A DNA stretch of 26,471 nt from a virus. A program made the translations under genes and the position numbers. The stretch spans positions 1 through 26,471 of the IMG/VR virus record IMGVR_UViG_3300009175_000069; one strand, given 5' to 3'. How positions within the stretch are numbered: the first letter of the stretch is position 1; every line of letters starts with the position of its first letter. Below, in pieces: positions 19,772 through 26,471 of the stretch. The notes under the pieces are model-generated. The model had not been told where the DNA came from. It searched no databases and saw only the letters and a program-made list of their open reading frames with translations.

Positions 19772-21220
19772 ATGAGTAAATTAATTCAATCGGAATTGGC
19801 ACTTGTGCCATTGGCTGTACTCAACGCTGTGCTAGTAAATCATGGCATCCCAGCACGTAACACCACCGCCTACGGCATCATCGATGTGACTGACCTGATC
19901 ACCACTGGCAAGGTGACCTTGGATGAGGTCAAGACTACTAAGCCTTCGGCTGTCAGTCGTGCCTCAGTTGCTGGTGGTAGCAATGACCTGATGGTTGAGG
20001 CTCATGCTCAGGTCACCAAGGCAGTCGCTGATGTGGAGGCGATTCGTCAGGTGGCTGACTCAGCCTTAGACAATGCCTTGGCTCAGGCTACCAAGTTGGA
20101 GCGTAAATTCGATGAGCTGTCTGCTCGTTTAAATGCTAAGGTGGATGCGGTTGAGACTCCTTCGGATGCGGTCATTGCCTCAGTTGTCTCTGCCCAGTTT
20201 GATGCTTTCCGCAAGGTCACACCCAAGGCTAAGTTGATTGAGATTGCACAGGCTTTGCCTACCACCACTCGCAAGCTGGCTAAGGAAGTCTTTGACGGTG
20301 ATCTGTCCTACATCAAGGACGGTGTAACGGTGGACTTCAGTGGCATTGAGGTCTCAGTGTGGAATGATCCATCTGCTCCAGCTTTGGTATCTGACTACGT
20401 CTTTGCTCCAGCCCATCTGCATCAGGCTTTGCTTGCCTTAGACGATGTACTGCCTGACAACGTATGGCTGGCTGGTGAACGTGGTACTGGCAAGACTGAG
20501 TTCGTCAATCAGTTAGCCTCTCGCCTTGGTCGTAAGCTGTTTCGGATTAACTTTGATGAGGCTTTGGAAAGGGCTGACTTCATTGGTGCGAACACGATTG
20601 AGAATGGCAACGTGGTGTGGAAGGCTGGTGTCCTTAGCCAAGCTATTCAGTACGCTGGTGCGATTGTGCTGTTCGATGAGATCGGGTTTGCTCGTGCTCA
20701 GAACATAGCGATTCTGCATTCAGTGTGTGAGCCTTCGCCTCATCGTTCTATCGTCATCCCTGAGACTGGTGTGCGGATTGCTGTTGCTCCACACGTAGTC
20801 TTCTTCGGTGCTGATAACTCCAATGGCTTTGGTGATTCGTCAGGTAACTTTGCTGGTGTGCGTGATCAGAACACTGCCTTCTTGGATCGGTTCAGTTTCA
20901 CTCTACGCTTTGAGTACCTACCCCAAGATCAGGAGGTTGACTTGGTGTCTAAGCGCACTGGTCTGTCTGTTGCCTCTAGCGAGATCATTGTGAAGTTTGC
21001 TAACGTGGCTCGTGAGAAGGCTCGTGCTGGTCTGTTGACACAGCCACCTAGTCTTCGTCAGTTGTTTGCCTTTGCTCGTGCTGTACGTAAGGGCTTGCCT
21101 GTGTCAGTCGCTTTTGAGAACGCTATCGTCAACAAGTTTCCGCAAGATTGCGAGGCTGAGTTACGTGGTGTGTTTAGTGCAACGGTTGACGTTGCTAATT
21201 TTAAGGAGGTCGTATGCTAG
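19772..21220 (+). CDS. CobS-like (MoxR-type) AAA+ ATPase
   Basis: This 482-aa protein has an N-terminal helical and coiled region (about residues 1-170). A AAA+ core follows: Walker A GERGTGKTEF (235-244), the segment ADFIGANTIENGNVVWKAGV, Walker B AIVLFDEIG (297-305), FFGADNSNGFGDSSG as sensor region, and LDRF with a likely arginine finger near 373. The order and the GVLSQAI/PSLRQLFAFARAV elements match CobS, the ATPase of aerobic cobaltochelatase, and the wider MoxR group. CobS-like genes also occur in cyanophages. The ATPase acts with a VWA partner, encoded next to it here. No CobN is present, so a remodelling chaperone role is more likely than cobalamin synthesis. The ribosome site is AGGAGGCTTA. 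Confidence 0.85.
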   Translation: MSKLIQSELALVPLAVLNAVLVNHGIPARNTTAYGIIDVTDLITTGKVTLDEVKTTKPSAVSRASVAGGSNDLMVEAHAQVTKAVADVEAIRQVADSALDNALAQATKLERKFDELSARLNAKVDAVETPSDAVIASVVSAQFDAFRKVTPKAKLIEIAQALPTTTRKLAKEVFDGDLSYIKDGVTVDFSGIEVSVWNDPSAPALVSDYVFAPAHLHQALLALDDVLPDNVWLAGERGTGKTEFVNQLASRLGRKLFRINFDEALERADFIGANTIENGNVVWKAGVLSQAIQYAGAIVLFDEIGFARAQNIAILHSVCEPSPHRSIVIPETGVRIAVAPHVVFFGADNSNGFGDSSGNFAGVRDQNTAFLDRFSFTLRFEYLPQDQEVDLVSKRTGLSVASSEIIVKFANVAREKARAGLLTQPPSLRQLFAFARAVRKGLPVSVAFENAIVNKFPQDCEAELRGVFSATVDVANFKEVVC

Positions 21221-22308
21221 GTTTAAACGTGAAACGTGGGGTAGAGACTACCCTTGAGCGTGTGTTCAATAACGGTGGTGAACGGTTCGATAACTTGGAG
21301 ATCAATTGGACTGGCACTACCGCTGGCATTATCTTTAAACGTAGCGGTACTTACACCTCTGCTCGTGTGATCTTCCCAGCCATCGATGAGACAGCAAACA
21401 TCGAGCATGGCAAATTCAATAACCTGATTGGCTACGCTCTGCATGAGTTGGGTCACGCATGGTTCACTGACTCTGCCCCTTGGGACAACGCTCGTACTAA
21501 GCATGGTCACTTCGTTAATGGATTGATCAACGGCTTGGAAGATCCACGCATCGAACAGGCAGTCATCGACTCAGGTCGTGCTCCCAATAGCAAGGCTTTG
21601 TTTAACAACCTGATTAACTCAGTGACTAGCAAGGAATACATCCAAGCTGATGATCGGAAGAACATCCCCTTTCTGCTGGCTGTTGAAGGTAGACGTTTAA
21701 ACGGTTACCACATCAATGTCCCGAACATCGTTGACGATGCACCTTGGTCTGCTGATTTGCACTGGGCTTTAAACAAGGCACACCTTGCTACTAGCACTAA
21801 GGAGATTGTGAAGATTGCACTTGCTTTGTTCAAGCGTTTGCAAAAACACCAACCTCCTAAGCATTCTGATGAAGGTAATGATCAGGGTGAAGATCAGGGT
21901 AAAGATCAGGGTAACGATCAACCCCAAGGTGATCAGCCTCAAGGCAATCAACCTAGTGATCAACCTAGTGACGATCAAGGTGACGATCAAGGTGGCGATC
22001 AACCATCCGATCAGCCTGTTGACGAGCCATCCGATAAGGGCAGTGATGCTGGTGATGCTGGCGATGATGCTGATGATGCTGATGATGCTGGTGATGCTGA
22101 TGATGCTGATGCTGGTGATACCGATGGTGATAAGCCTAGTGATAAGCCTAGTGACGGCTGGTCTGATGAAGACACTGCTGGTGGTAAAGAAGTAGAGCCT
22201 AGTGATTTCATTCAAGATGAGTTGAAGGAACACGCTAGTGAGGCTGATGCATTAAGACCTAGACCTATTGTTGGCAATCCTGTCATTCGTACATTTAATT
22301 GGAGTTAA
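21214..22308 (+). CDS. CobT-like protein, N-terminal half with HELGH motif
   Basis: This 364-aa protein begins LNVKRGVETTLERVFNNGGE and holds ALHELGHAWFTDSAPW (H77-E78-x2-H81) followed by NGLINGLEDPRIEQAVI (Glu near 109), a gluzincin-like layout. The HELGH and N-LED-RIE elements resemble the N-terminal half of CobT. The C-terminal third (about residues 215-345) is a low-complexity acidic linker made of Asp/Gln/Gly/Pro and GDAGDD units, as in CobT. The VWA domain that should follow is in a separate gene one base downstream, so the family protein is split. Together they total 628 aa, close to a standard CobT. The start overlaps the ATPase gene by 7 nt, with AAGGAGGT. Confidence 0.75.
   Translation: MLGLNVKRGVETTLERVFNNGGERFDNLEINWTGTTAGIIFKRSGTYTSARVIFPAIDETANIEHGKFNNLIGYALHELGHAWFTDSAPWDNARTKHGHFVNGLINGLEDPRIEQAVIDSGRAPNSKALFNNLINSVTSKEYIQADDRKNIPFLLAVEGRRLNGYHINVPNIVDDAPWSADLHWALNKAHLATSTKEIVKIALALFKRLQKHQPPKHSDEGNDQGEDQGKDQGNDQPQGDQPQGNQPSDQPSDDQGDDQGGDQPSDQPVDEPSDKGSDAGDAGDDADDADDAGDADDADAGDTDGDKPSDKPSDGWSDEDTAGGKEVEPSDFIQDELKEHASEADALRPRPIVGNPVIRTFNWS
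21869..22190 (+). repeat. Low-complexity GAT/CCTAGTGAT repeat tract
   Basis: Short imperfect repeats of GATCAGGGT, CCTAGTGATCAA, GATGCTGGT/GATGCTGAT and GATAAGCCTAGT encode the acidic linker of the CobT-like protein. All three frames and the antisense strand stay partly open through it, which explains long spurious frames there. Length probably varies between related phages. Confidence 0.75.
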
Positions 22309-22309
22309 C

Positions 22310-23104
22310 GTGAATAAAAATCAATGTGAACAAACCTTCTCTGCGGAGTTTAACAATCAGGTGCAAGGTCTTGGAGCTACTCGCTCTAACATCATGCGCC
22401 TTCTTCGTAGCCTTGACTTGGTCGGTTGGAATACGCATGAAGAATCAGGACGGCTGGATCGTAAAGCGTTTACACGCTTTGCTACTGGCGGGACTGCAAT
22501 CTTCTCCAAGCGTACTCATGTAGAGGCTGAGAAGTCTGCGGTCTCTGTACTGATTGACTGCTCAGGATCGATGGGCTATGGCGGTGAGATCTACACTGCT
22601 CAGTCGATTGCTATTCAATTGGCTAGGATCTTGGACAAGGCTGATGTGTCCTTCGCTGTCACTGGTTTTAACGGTGGCGATATTAGTGAAGAGAATGTTC
22701 GGTTGGGTGATAAGCCAATCGGTATACATAAGCAGATCGTGAACTTCATTCCATTCAAAACATGGGGTGACTCACTGAATCGTGCCTCTGCCAAGCTAGG
22801 CTCTATCAATTGCTGGGCTGGCAAGTCTACCCCTGACTACTCTGCCCTTAGCCTGACGATTGAAGATCTCGGCAAGCGTGAAGAGACACGTAAGATCCTC
22901 TTCCTGTTGACTGATGCTGACGGTTATAAGAAGGAGCATATGCAACACTTGCAATCCCTTGCTGATAAGTTGAATATCAAGTTGATTGCAATCGGTATCG
23001 GCAAGACCAAGGTTCAAGATTGTTTTACCCACGCAGAGAATGTATCTGATGTAAATGATCTAGCCTCTGCATCATTTAATAAACTGTTGAAGGAGTTGCG
23101 GTAA
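22310..23104 (+). CDS. VWA-domain protein (CobT C-terminal half)
   Basis: A GTG start at 22310 is chosen because GGAG lies 5 bases upstream; an earlier frame extension overlaps the CobT-like gene in another frame and lacks a ribosome site. The 264-aa product has a helical N-terminus (GLGATRSNIMRLLRSLDLVG) and then a von Willebrand A domain with the MIDAS motif VSVLIDCSGSMGYGG (D83-x-S-x-S in this numbering). The downstream threonine is in STPDYSALSLT and the aspartate in LFLLTDADGY. VWA proteins of this type are the partners of MoxR/CobS ATPases. Its stop and the next ATG overlap (TAATG). It is a fission product of cobT relative to bacterial homologues. Confidence 0.82.
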   Translation: MNKNQCEQTFSAEFNNQVQGLGATRSNIMRLLRSLDLVGWNTHEESGRLDRKAFTRFATGGTAIFSKRTHVEAEKSAVSVLIDCSGSMGYGGEIYTAQSIAIQLARILDKADVSFAVTGFNGGDISEENVRLGDKPIGIHKQIVNFIPFKTWGDSLNRASAKLGSINCWAGKSTPDYSALSLTIEDLGKREETRKILFLLTDADGYKKEHMQHLQSLADKLNIKLIAIGIGKTKVQDCFTHAENVSDVNDLASASFNKLLKELR

Positions 23105-23316
23105 TGGATATCAAAACTGTAATCAAATTAACCGATGAGATTGGTACGGTACTGGATGGCTCAGAGATTGAGTCTGTTATCACAGTGCTGTCCAATCTGT
23201 TGGCTCGTGCTGGTCATGACTCTGACGTAGGGTGCAATGACCTAGTGAATTATGTAACTAAAACGATCTACAAAGTTTATCTGTTGCCTGATGAACTTGA
23301 TGTAGTTCTTCATTGA
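23104..23316 (+). CDS. Small hypothetical protein
   Basis: This 70-aa protein starts in the TAATG overlap with the VWA gene, so translation is coupled to it. It is predicted mostly helical (VIKLTDEIGTVLDG, IESVITVLSNLLARAGHD, DLVNYVTKTIYKVYLLPDEL). No known motif is seen. Linkage suggests a partner of the SprT/CobS/CobT module, but this is only context. Confidence 0.6.
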   Translation: MDIKTVIKLTDEIGTVLDGSEIESVITVLSNLLARAGHDSDVGCNDLVNYVTKTIYKVYLLPDELDVVLH

Positions 23317-23341
23317 TGACCGTAGCTAAGGAGGCTTAATC

Positions 23342-23545
23342 ATGGCAATTATTCGTGTATCAATTTTGGTAGATATTGACACTACCGACACCGACATCGA
23401 GGATATTAGAGATGATATTTTGGATGTTGCATTTGAACAGGCTACAAATAATCCTGAGTTGTTTTTACTTAAACCATTAGACCTTGATGATGAGTCTGAT
23501 TGGGAAGACTTTGATAATCATCCACATTTAAACAGCGAGGCTTAA
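23342..23545 (+). CDS. Small acidic hypothetical protein
   Basis: This 67-aa protein is preceded by AAGGAGGCTTAATC. A beta-strand start (AIIRVSILVDIDTTD) leads to an Asp/Glu-rich helix and tail (DIEDIRDDILDVAFEQ, LDDESDWEDFDNH). The charge pattern could mimic DNA, as some phage inhibitors do, but no family is recognised and this is speculation. Confidence 0.6.
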   Translation: MAIIRVSILVDIDTTDTDIEDIRDDILDVAFEQATNNPELFLLKPLDLDDESDWEDFDNHPHLNSEA

Positions 23546-23546
23546 T

Positions 23547-23732
23547 ATGTACAACGTACTTAGTAAATATACAATTATCGAAACACACAACGGTTACATG
23601 GTTGAATGGGGCGATGAAGATGGACAACATGACGGCTACGTCTCTGCTCCGAATGGTGACAACACCTTCGGTAGCTATACACAGGCAGTCATCGTTTTAA
23701 CTCAACACTTACTTCGGGAGACATTGATATGA
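23547..23732 (+). CDS. Small hypothetical protein
   Basis: This 61-aa protein is preceded by GAGGCTTAAT. Its strand-like start (VLSKYTIIETHNGYMVEWGD) and helix (SYTQAVIVLTQHLLRE) suggest a small alpha/beta fold. It overlaps the next gene by 4 nt (ATGA). No family is recognised. Confidence 0.6.
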   Translation: MYNVLSKYTIIETHNGYMVEWGDEDGQHDGYVSAPNGDNTFGSYTQAVIVLTQHLLRETLI

Positions 23733-23920
23733 ACCTTCAAGAACTTAAGCAACGGTATCACCCTGAGATTGTCGAGCATATGTTAGAGGTTTTGCACGAT
23801 ACCCCAGTTAGTGAGTTGATAGATGAATTAATATATCAAACCCCTAAATCAGATTTTGATAAATGGGCAAAACAAATTCAAGAAGATAACTCTTATTCAG
23901 ACGAGGTGAATCATGGATAA
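23729..23920 (+). CDS. Small helical hypothetical protein
   Basis: This 63-aa protein is mostly helix (MNLQELKQRYHPEIVEHMLE, VSELIDELIYQ, DFDKWAKQIQED). Its end, EVNHG, comes from codons that hold the next gene's GAGGTGAATC ribosome site and ATG. The following gene ends in the same five residues for the same reason. Function unknown. Confidence 0.6.
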   Translation: MNLQELKQRYHPEIVEHMLEVLHDTPVSELIDELIYQTPKSDFDKWAKQIQEDNSYSDEVNHG

Positions 23921-24077
23921 AGCATGGGTAGCATCTGAGTTAAGGTCAGCGATAGCCTACTACACAGATTTAACAGTGGAAGAGCACATGAGTAGCACTG
24001 TTAATAAAGAAGCAGATAAGGCATGGAAAAAAGTTGAAAAGTTAATTAACAAACTTGCAGAGGTGAATCATGGTTAA
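23913..24077 (+). CDS. Small helical hypothetical protein
   Basis: A 54-aa frame overlaps both neighbours by 8 nt and was found by direct translation: MDKAWVASELRSAIAYYTDL, then TVEEHMSSTVNKEADKAWKK and VEKLINKLAEVNHG. It has a GAGG ribosome site within the upstream gene and the same ending as its neighbour. It fills what would otherwise be a gap in a fully packed operon. Function unknown. Confidence 0.65.
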   Translation: MDKAWVASELRSAIAYYTDLTVEEHMSSTVNKEADKAWKKVEKLINKLAEVNHG

Positions 24078-24348
24078 TCCTGATCGTTGGTTACAAAGCT
24101 GTGCAGAAGATTACACAGATGATGAAGATGGTCGTTCTGAAGAATGGGACGATAAGTACTGCGAACTGGAGAAATCAATTGCCAAGGATGGTATTGATAA
24201 TTCAAAGCATGACTTTGCAGATACGCTCTATGAATATCAGCCACGTTTAATGCAAGCGATTGCTAATGGTGATGATGTGTTAACCCTGATGATCATCAAA
24301 GAGGTGTATGTAAAAGAACTTAGCGGTATCGTTAATCGAGATCTGTAA
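24070..24348 (+). CDS. Small acidic hypothetical protein, last gene of the rightward operon
   Basis: This 92-aa protein is acidic at its N-terminus (DRWLQSCAEDYTDDEDGRSE) and helical later (HDFADTLYEYQPRLMQAI, DVLTLMIIKEVYVKELS). It follows the overlapping ATG with GAGG and ends just before a strong terminator, closing the operon. No family is recognised. Confidence 0.65.
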   Translation: MVNPDRWLQSCAEDYTDDEDGRSEEWDDKYCELEKSIAKDGIDNSKHDFADTLYEYQPRLMQAIANGDDVLTLMIIKEVYVKELSGIVNRDL

Positions 24349-24354
24349 ATAAAT

Positions 24355-24390
24355 AATCCCCATCGGAGCGATCCTTTGGGGATTTTTTTT
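24355..24390 (+). terminator. Rho-independent terminator of the rightward operon
   Basis: AATCCCCA (24355-24362) and TGGGGATT (24377-24384) form an 8-bp stem with a 14-nt loop, and the T-run reaches 24390. It ends the rightward operon. On the minus strand the stem is followed by a T-rich stretch, so it could also act weakly on the convergent helicase transcript. Confidence 0.9.
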
Positions 24391-24477
24391 CGTCTAAATT
24401 TTAGTAAGCAGGTTAATCCCGTAGACTGTTTAAACTGTTTAACAAAATACTACAGGTGCAGATAACACTGCCGTAGG

Positions 24478-26160
24478 TTAAAACTCATCTTGATTTTCAT
24501 AGTAAGTACCAGTTGTTTTGTTGTACCCCAAATGTGTTTCACCCTGAGTACCTACCCAGCGGTAACGACACTTCCAAACGGCTATCTCGACTGACTCCTT
24601 AGTACGATGGACAGTCAGACCACAATCAGCCTTAGCCCACCATGCCATACTGCCTGAGATTGCCATACCATCAGGTCTAGGAAGATCCATGCCTGAGCGT
24701 GTGATCTTGGATGGATGGGCAACAAACCACACATGAACACCATAAGCCTTAGCAAAGGCTTGTACCTTGGTCAACATAGAACTGATGAACTCAGTTTCTG
24801 ATCCTTGGTTTGCCTTATTTTCAATGTAGTTGTAAGGGTCAATAACGAATCCCCGAATTCCTGTCCTTGCCACCGCTACCTTGGCTCTTTCCAAGATGGA
24901 GTCTATGGTCGCTGGTTCAGAGGATTCTGAGTCTAGAAATAGAAAATGGTTCTCCACCCATTTAAACGCTTCTTCTTTCTGCGTTTCAGACATACGCTCT
25001 GTGCCATCAAAGAATCTTTTCTCTGCGTAGATTTCCATGAGCCTTGAGATATGAACTTCGGGCATATTTTCAAATGAGCAAATGGCAAACTTCCAATCTT
25101 CTTTCTTCCCTAGGTTGACCATCAGTTGATCAACAAAGTTGGACTTACCACTGGATGGATAACCAGTGACTATGGTTAGCTGACCTTGGGCTACGGTATA
25201 GATCTGATCCACGTTTGAATACCCTGTGGTAAATCCTTTCCCAGTACCCTTAGTCCATAGATCGTTTAAACGATCAAAGAATTTAGTGGCGGAGGATAAG
25301 CCAGCGACTGGGTAAGGCTCTGCTTTCTCAATGATCTCTAGAACCAATCCCTTCCCTTGGTCTAGGAAAACTTCATTAAGGTCTTTGTGATCAAACTTAG
25401 CTACTCTGCATTTATCTTTACCGATCCTTCGTGCTAACTCTTCTGCTAATGCTTGACCAGCAGTGTCAGTGTCAGTAGCGATGACAACGTAGGGAGCTTT
25501 GGATAATGTTTCATGTGCATTCCATACAAAACTAAATCGTTTATCTTCGGATGCATGGACTTTTCCTTCCACTACTTTGATCGGTGCTCCGCTTGGAACT
25601 GAAAGAACATTCTCTACACCGCATTCTATGAGTGTTAATGCATCAATCTCACCTTCAACGATGACAATTGGTAAATTTGGAATGATGTTGTCAATGCCAA
25701 AAAAGTCATGCGCTCCACCATTATCTTGCGTAAAGTCTTTCGCCTCAATGCTACGATACTTCGCACATACCAACGCACCGTTTCTAAAGTAAGGAAAGCC
25801 AATAGCATCTGCCGTCTTTCCCAGTTTCATAAAGTACTTAATGGCTGAGAAAAGTTTCGCCTTCTCTGCGGTCTCCTTGGAGATGCCTCGTGTCGCTAGG
25901 AAGTCGTAGTGACGTGGCTCTAAGGCTGTGCTGATGACCGTAGTAGAAGGGACAATGACTGGCATATTATATTTTCTTTCGTTTTTTAATTGCACTGAAC
26001 CTTGCTCTTGGCAGTGATGACAATAGTAGAGAATGCAATCGCTCTTACGAGTGACTTGCAGATCTCTTGCATTATATTTTTTTCGCTCGGATGAGCAATT
26101 GGGACAGACTACTCTTTCTACACCTTCGATGTGTAAAGACGATACAAAACTCGCAATCAT
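24478..26160 (-). CDS. Primase-helicase (T7 gp4-like)
   Basis: This 560-aa protein joins a DNA primase to a replicative helicase. The N-terminal zinc module has C19-x2-C22 and C47-x2-C50. The TOPRIM part has IVIVEGEIDALTLIE (Glu169, Asp173) and VVIATDTDTAGQALAEELA (Asp230, Asp232), then KDLNEVF. The RecA-type helicase domain has GYSNVDQIYTVAQGQLTIVT, Walker A GYPSSGKS (333-340), FENMPEVHISRLMEI, Walker B FVIDPYNYIE near 441 and VWFVAHPSKITR. This order and length match T7 gp4 and its phage relatives. Its AGGAGGCTTAA site is as strong as those of the rightward operon. It lies 15 nt after the HNH gene and is convergent with the rightward operon. Confidence 0.9.
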   Translation of the reverse strand: MIASFVSSLHIEGVERVVCPNCSSERKKYNARDLQVTRKSDCILYYCHHCQEQGSVQLKNERKYNMPVIVPSTTVISTALEPRHYDFLATRGISKETAEKAKLFSAIKYFMKLGKTADAIGFPYFRNGALVCAKYRSIEAKDFTQDNGGAHDFFGIDNIIPNLPIVIVEGEIDALTLIECGVENVLSVPSGAPIKVVEGKVHASEDKRFSFVWNAHETLSKAPYVVIATDTDTAGQALAEELARRIGKDKCRVAKFDHKDLNEVFLDQGKGLVLEIIEKAEPYPVAGLSSATKFFDRLNDLWTKGTGKGFTTGYSNVDQIYTVAQGQLTIVTGYPSSGKSNFVDQLMVNLGKKEDWKFAICSFENMPEVHISRLMEIYAEKRFFDGTERMSETQKEEAFKWVENHFLFLDSESSEPATIDSILERAKVAVARTGIRGFVIDPYNYIENKANQGSETEFISSMLTKVQAFAKAYGVHVWFVAHPSKITRSGMDLPRPDGMAISGSMAWWAKADCGLTVHRTKESVEIAVWKCRYRWVGTQGETHLGYNKTTGTYYENQDEF

Positions 26161-26175
26161 TTAAGCCTCCTAGTA

Positions 26176-26430
26176 CTACTTTATTGAACCGTCAGATTTT
26201 CTCTTATAAGAACGATTAGTACTTGCAGATTTGACTGCAAGATTACTGCGTATTGTTGTTCCTCCCTTGCTTAATGGTTTCTTATGGTCAACGTCTTTGC
26301 CGTCACCTTTTTGAACGACACCTTCTCGCTCCATAATTCTACGTGCTTTATTTCTTTGTGCTCTCTTCTTTTTAACTGCGAGTGTGCCATCGTAGTTTTT
26401 GTATTCTTCTTGATAGTTTCGAGTAGCCAT
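26176..26430 (-). CDS. Small HNH endonuclease
   Basis: This 84-aa basic protein has RAQRNKARRIMEREGVVQKG and then KDVDHKKPLSKGGTTIRSNL, with DVDHKKPLSKGG as the first HNH histidine region and SNLAVKSASTNRSYKRKS supplying the Asn and later basic residues. The common phage HNH family with KGDGKDVDHK-PLSKGG is a close fit by eye. It precedes the primase-helicase and is unrelated to the intein endonuclease. It may be a free-standing mobile nuclease or a packaging-associated HNH protein; its distance from terL argues against the latter. Its ribosome site is weak (GGAAAA), and the 41 nt beyond it to the window edge hold no visible gene. Confidence 0.75.
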   Translation of the reverse strand: MATRNYQEEYKNYDGTLAVKKKRAQRNKARRIMEREGVVQKGDGKDVDHKKPLSKGGTTIRSNLAVKSASTNRSYKRKSDGSIK

Positions 26431-26471
26431 GTGTTTTCCAGTTTTCTTTTTAATTTAACATAGAGTAAGCA

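Noticed and set aside
21769-22233. Long minus-strand frame (154 aa) opposite the CobT-like gene
   Set aside because: It is the antisense shadow of the GAT-repeat acidic linker: mostly Ile/Thr/Ser runs, with no ribosome site and no gene context.
19772-23104. Cobalamin (cobaltochelatase) biosynthesis operon
   Set aside because: Only CobS- and CobT-like parts are present. CobN and all other pathway genes are missing, and the genes sit in a phage operon with a SprT-like peptidase.
3623-25271. GTTTAAAC copies as cloning linkers (PmeI sites)
   Set aside because: They occur within conserved coding regions and intergenic DNA without vector sequence on either side, and many sit in ordinary codons such as V-(x)-(L)-N.

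Overview
The window is a stretch of tailed double-stranded DNA phage (or prophage) genome. It holds a complete DNA-packaging and capsid gene set in phage order, almost no gaps between genes, many ATGA and TAATG overlaps, and no host housekeeping genes. The large portal (799 aa), the P22 gp4-like neck protein and the absence of a tape-measure or sheath gene suggest a short-tailed, podovirus-like particle. The small glycine- and lysine-rich virion proteins resemble those of uncultured aquatic phages. The host cannot be named from sequence; a Gram-negative aquatic bacterium is my guess.

Positions 1-18039 are read leftward (minus strand). In transcription order they are: a 20-aa leader ORF, small terminase, a regulatory gap, a 32-aa ORF, a LexA-type winged-helix protein, large terminase (TerL), portal, a small coiled protein, a GroES-like protein, scaffold, two structural proteins, major capsid protein, a terminator and new promoter, then about a dozen neck and tail genes ending in a tail fibre cut by the window edge. 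A spacer rich in palindromes (about 18040-18595) separates this block from a rightward operon (18596-24348). That operon carries small unknown proteins, a SprT-like metallopeptidase, a CobS-like AAA+ ATPase, a CobT-like protein split into two genes, and more small acidic proteins, and ends at a strong terminator. The last part (24478-26430) is leftward again: a T7 gp4-type primase-helicase preceded by a small HNH endonuclease.

The most striking object is inside TerL. A 297-aa class 1 intein interrupts the ATPase coupling motif. Between its two splicing halves lies an endonuclease VII-type HNH gene in the -1 frame, with the terminase frame open underneath for the whole 567 nt. Just inside the point where the -1 frame opens there is a canonical slippery heptamer (U UUA AAA, in phase with TerL), an 8-nt spacer and a perfect 6-bp hairpin. 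This predicts a programmed -1 frameshift: the normal product splices to active terminase, and the frameshifted product is a TerL-intein-endonuclease fusion of about 491 aa. I know of no described intein arranged this way.

Other points of interest: at least 13 copies of the palindrome GTTTAAAC, clustered near the control region; a possible pseudoknot leader next to the promoter downstream of the capsid gene; and the SprT/CobS/split-CobT module without any cobalamin genes. All calls come from reading the sequence by eye; no database search was run.
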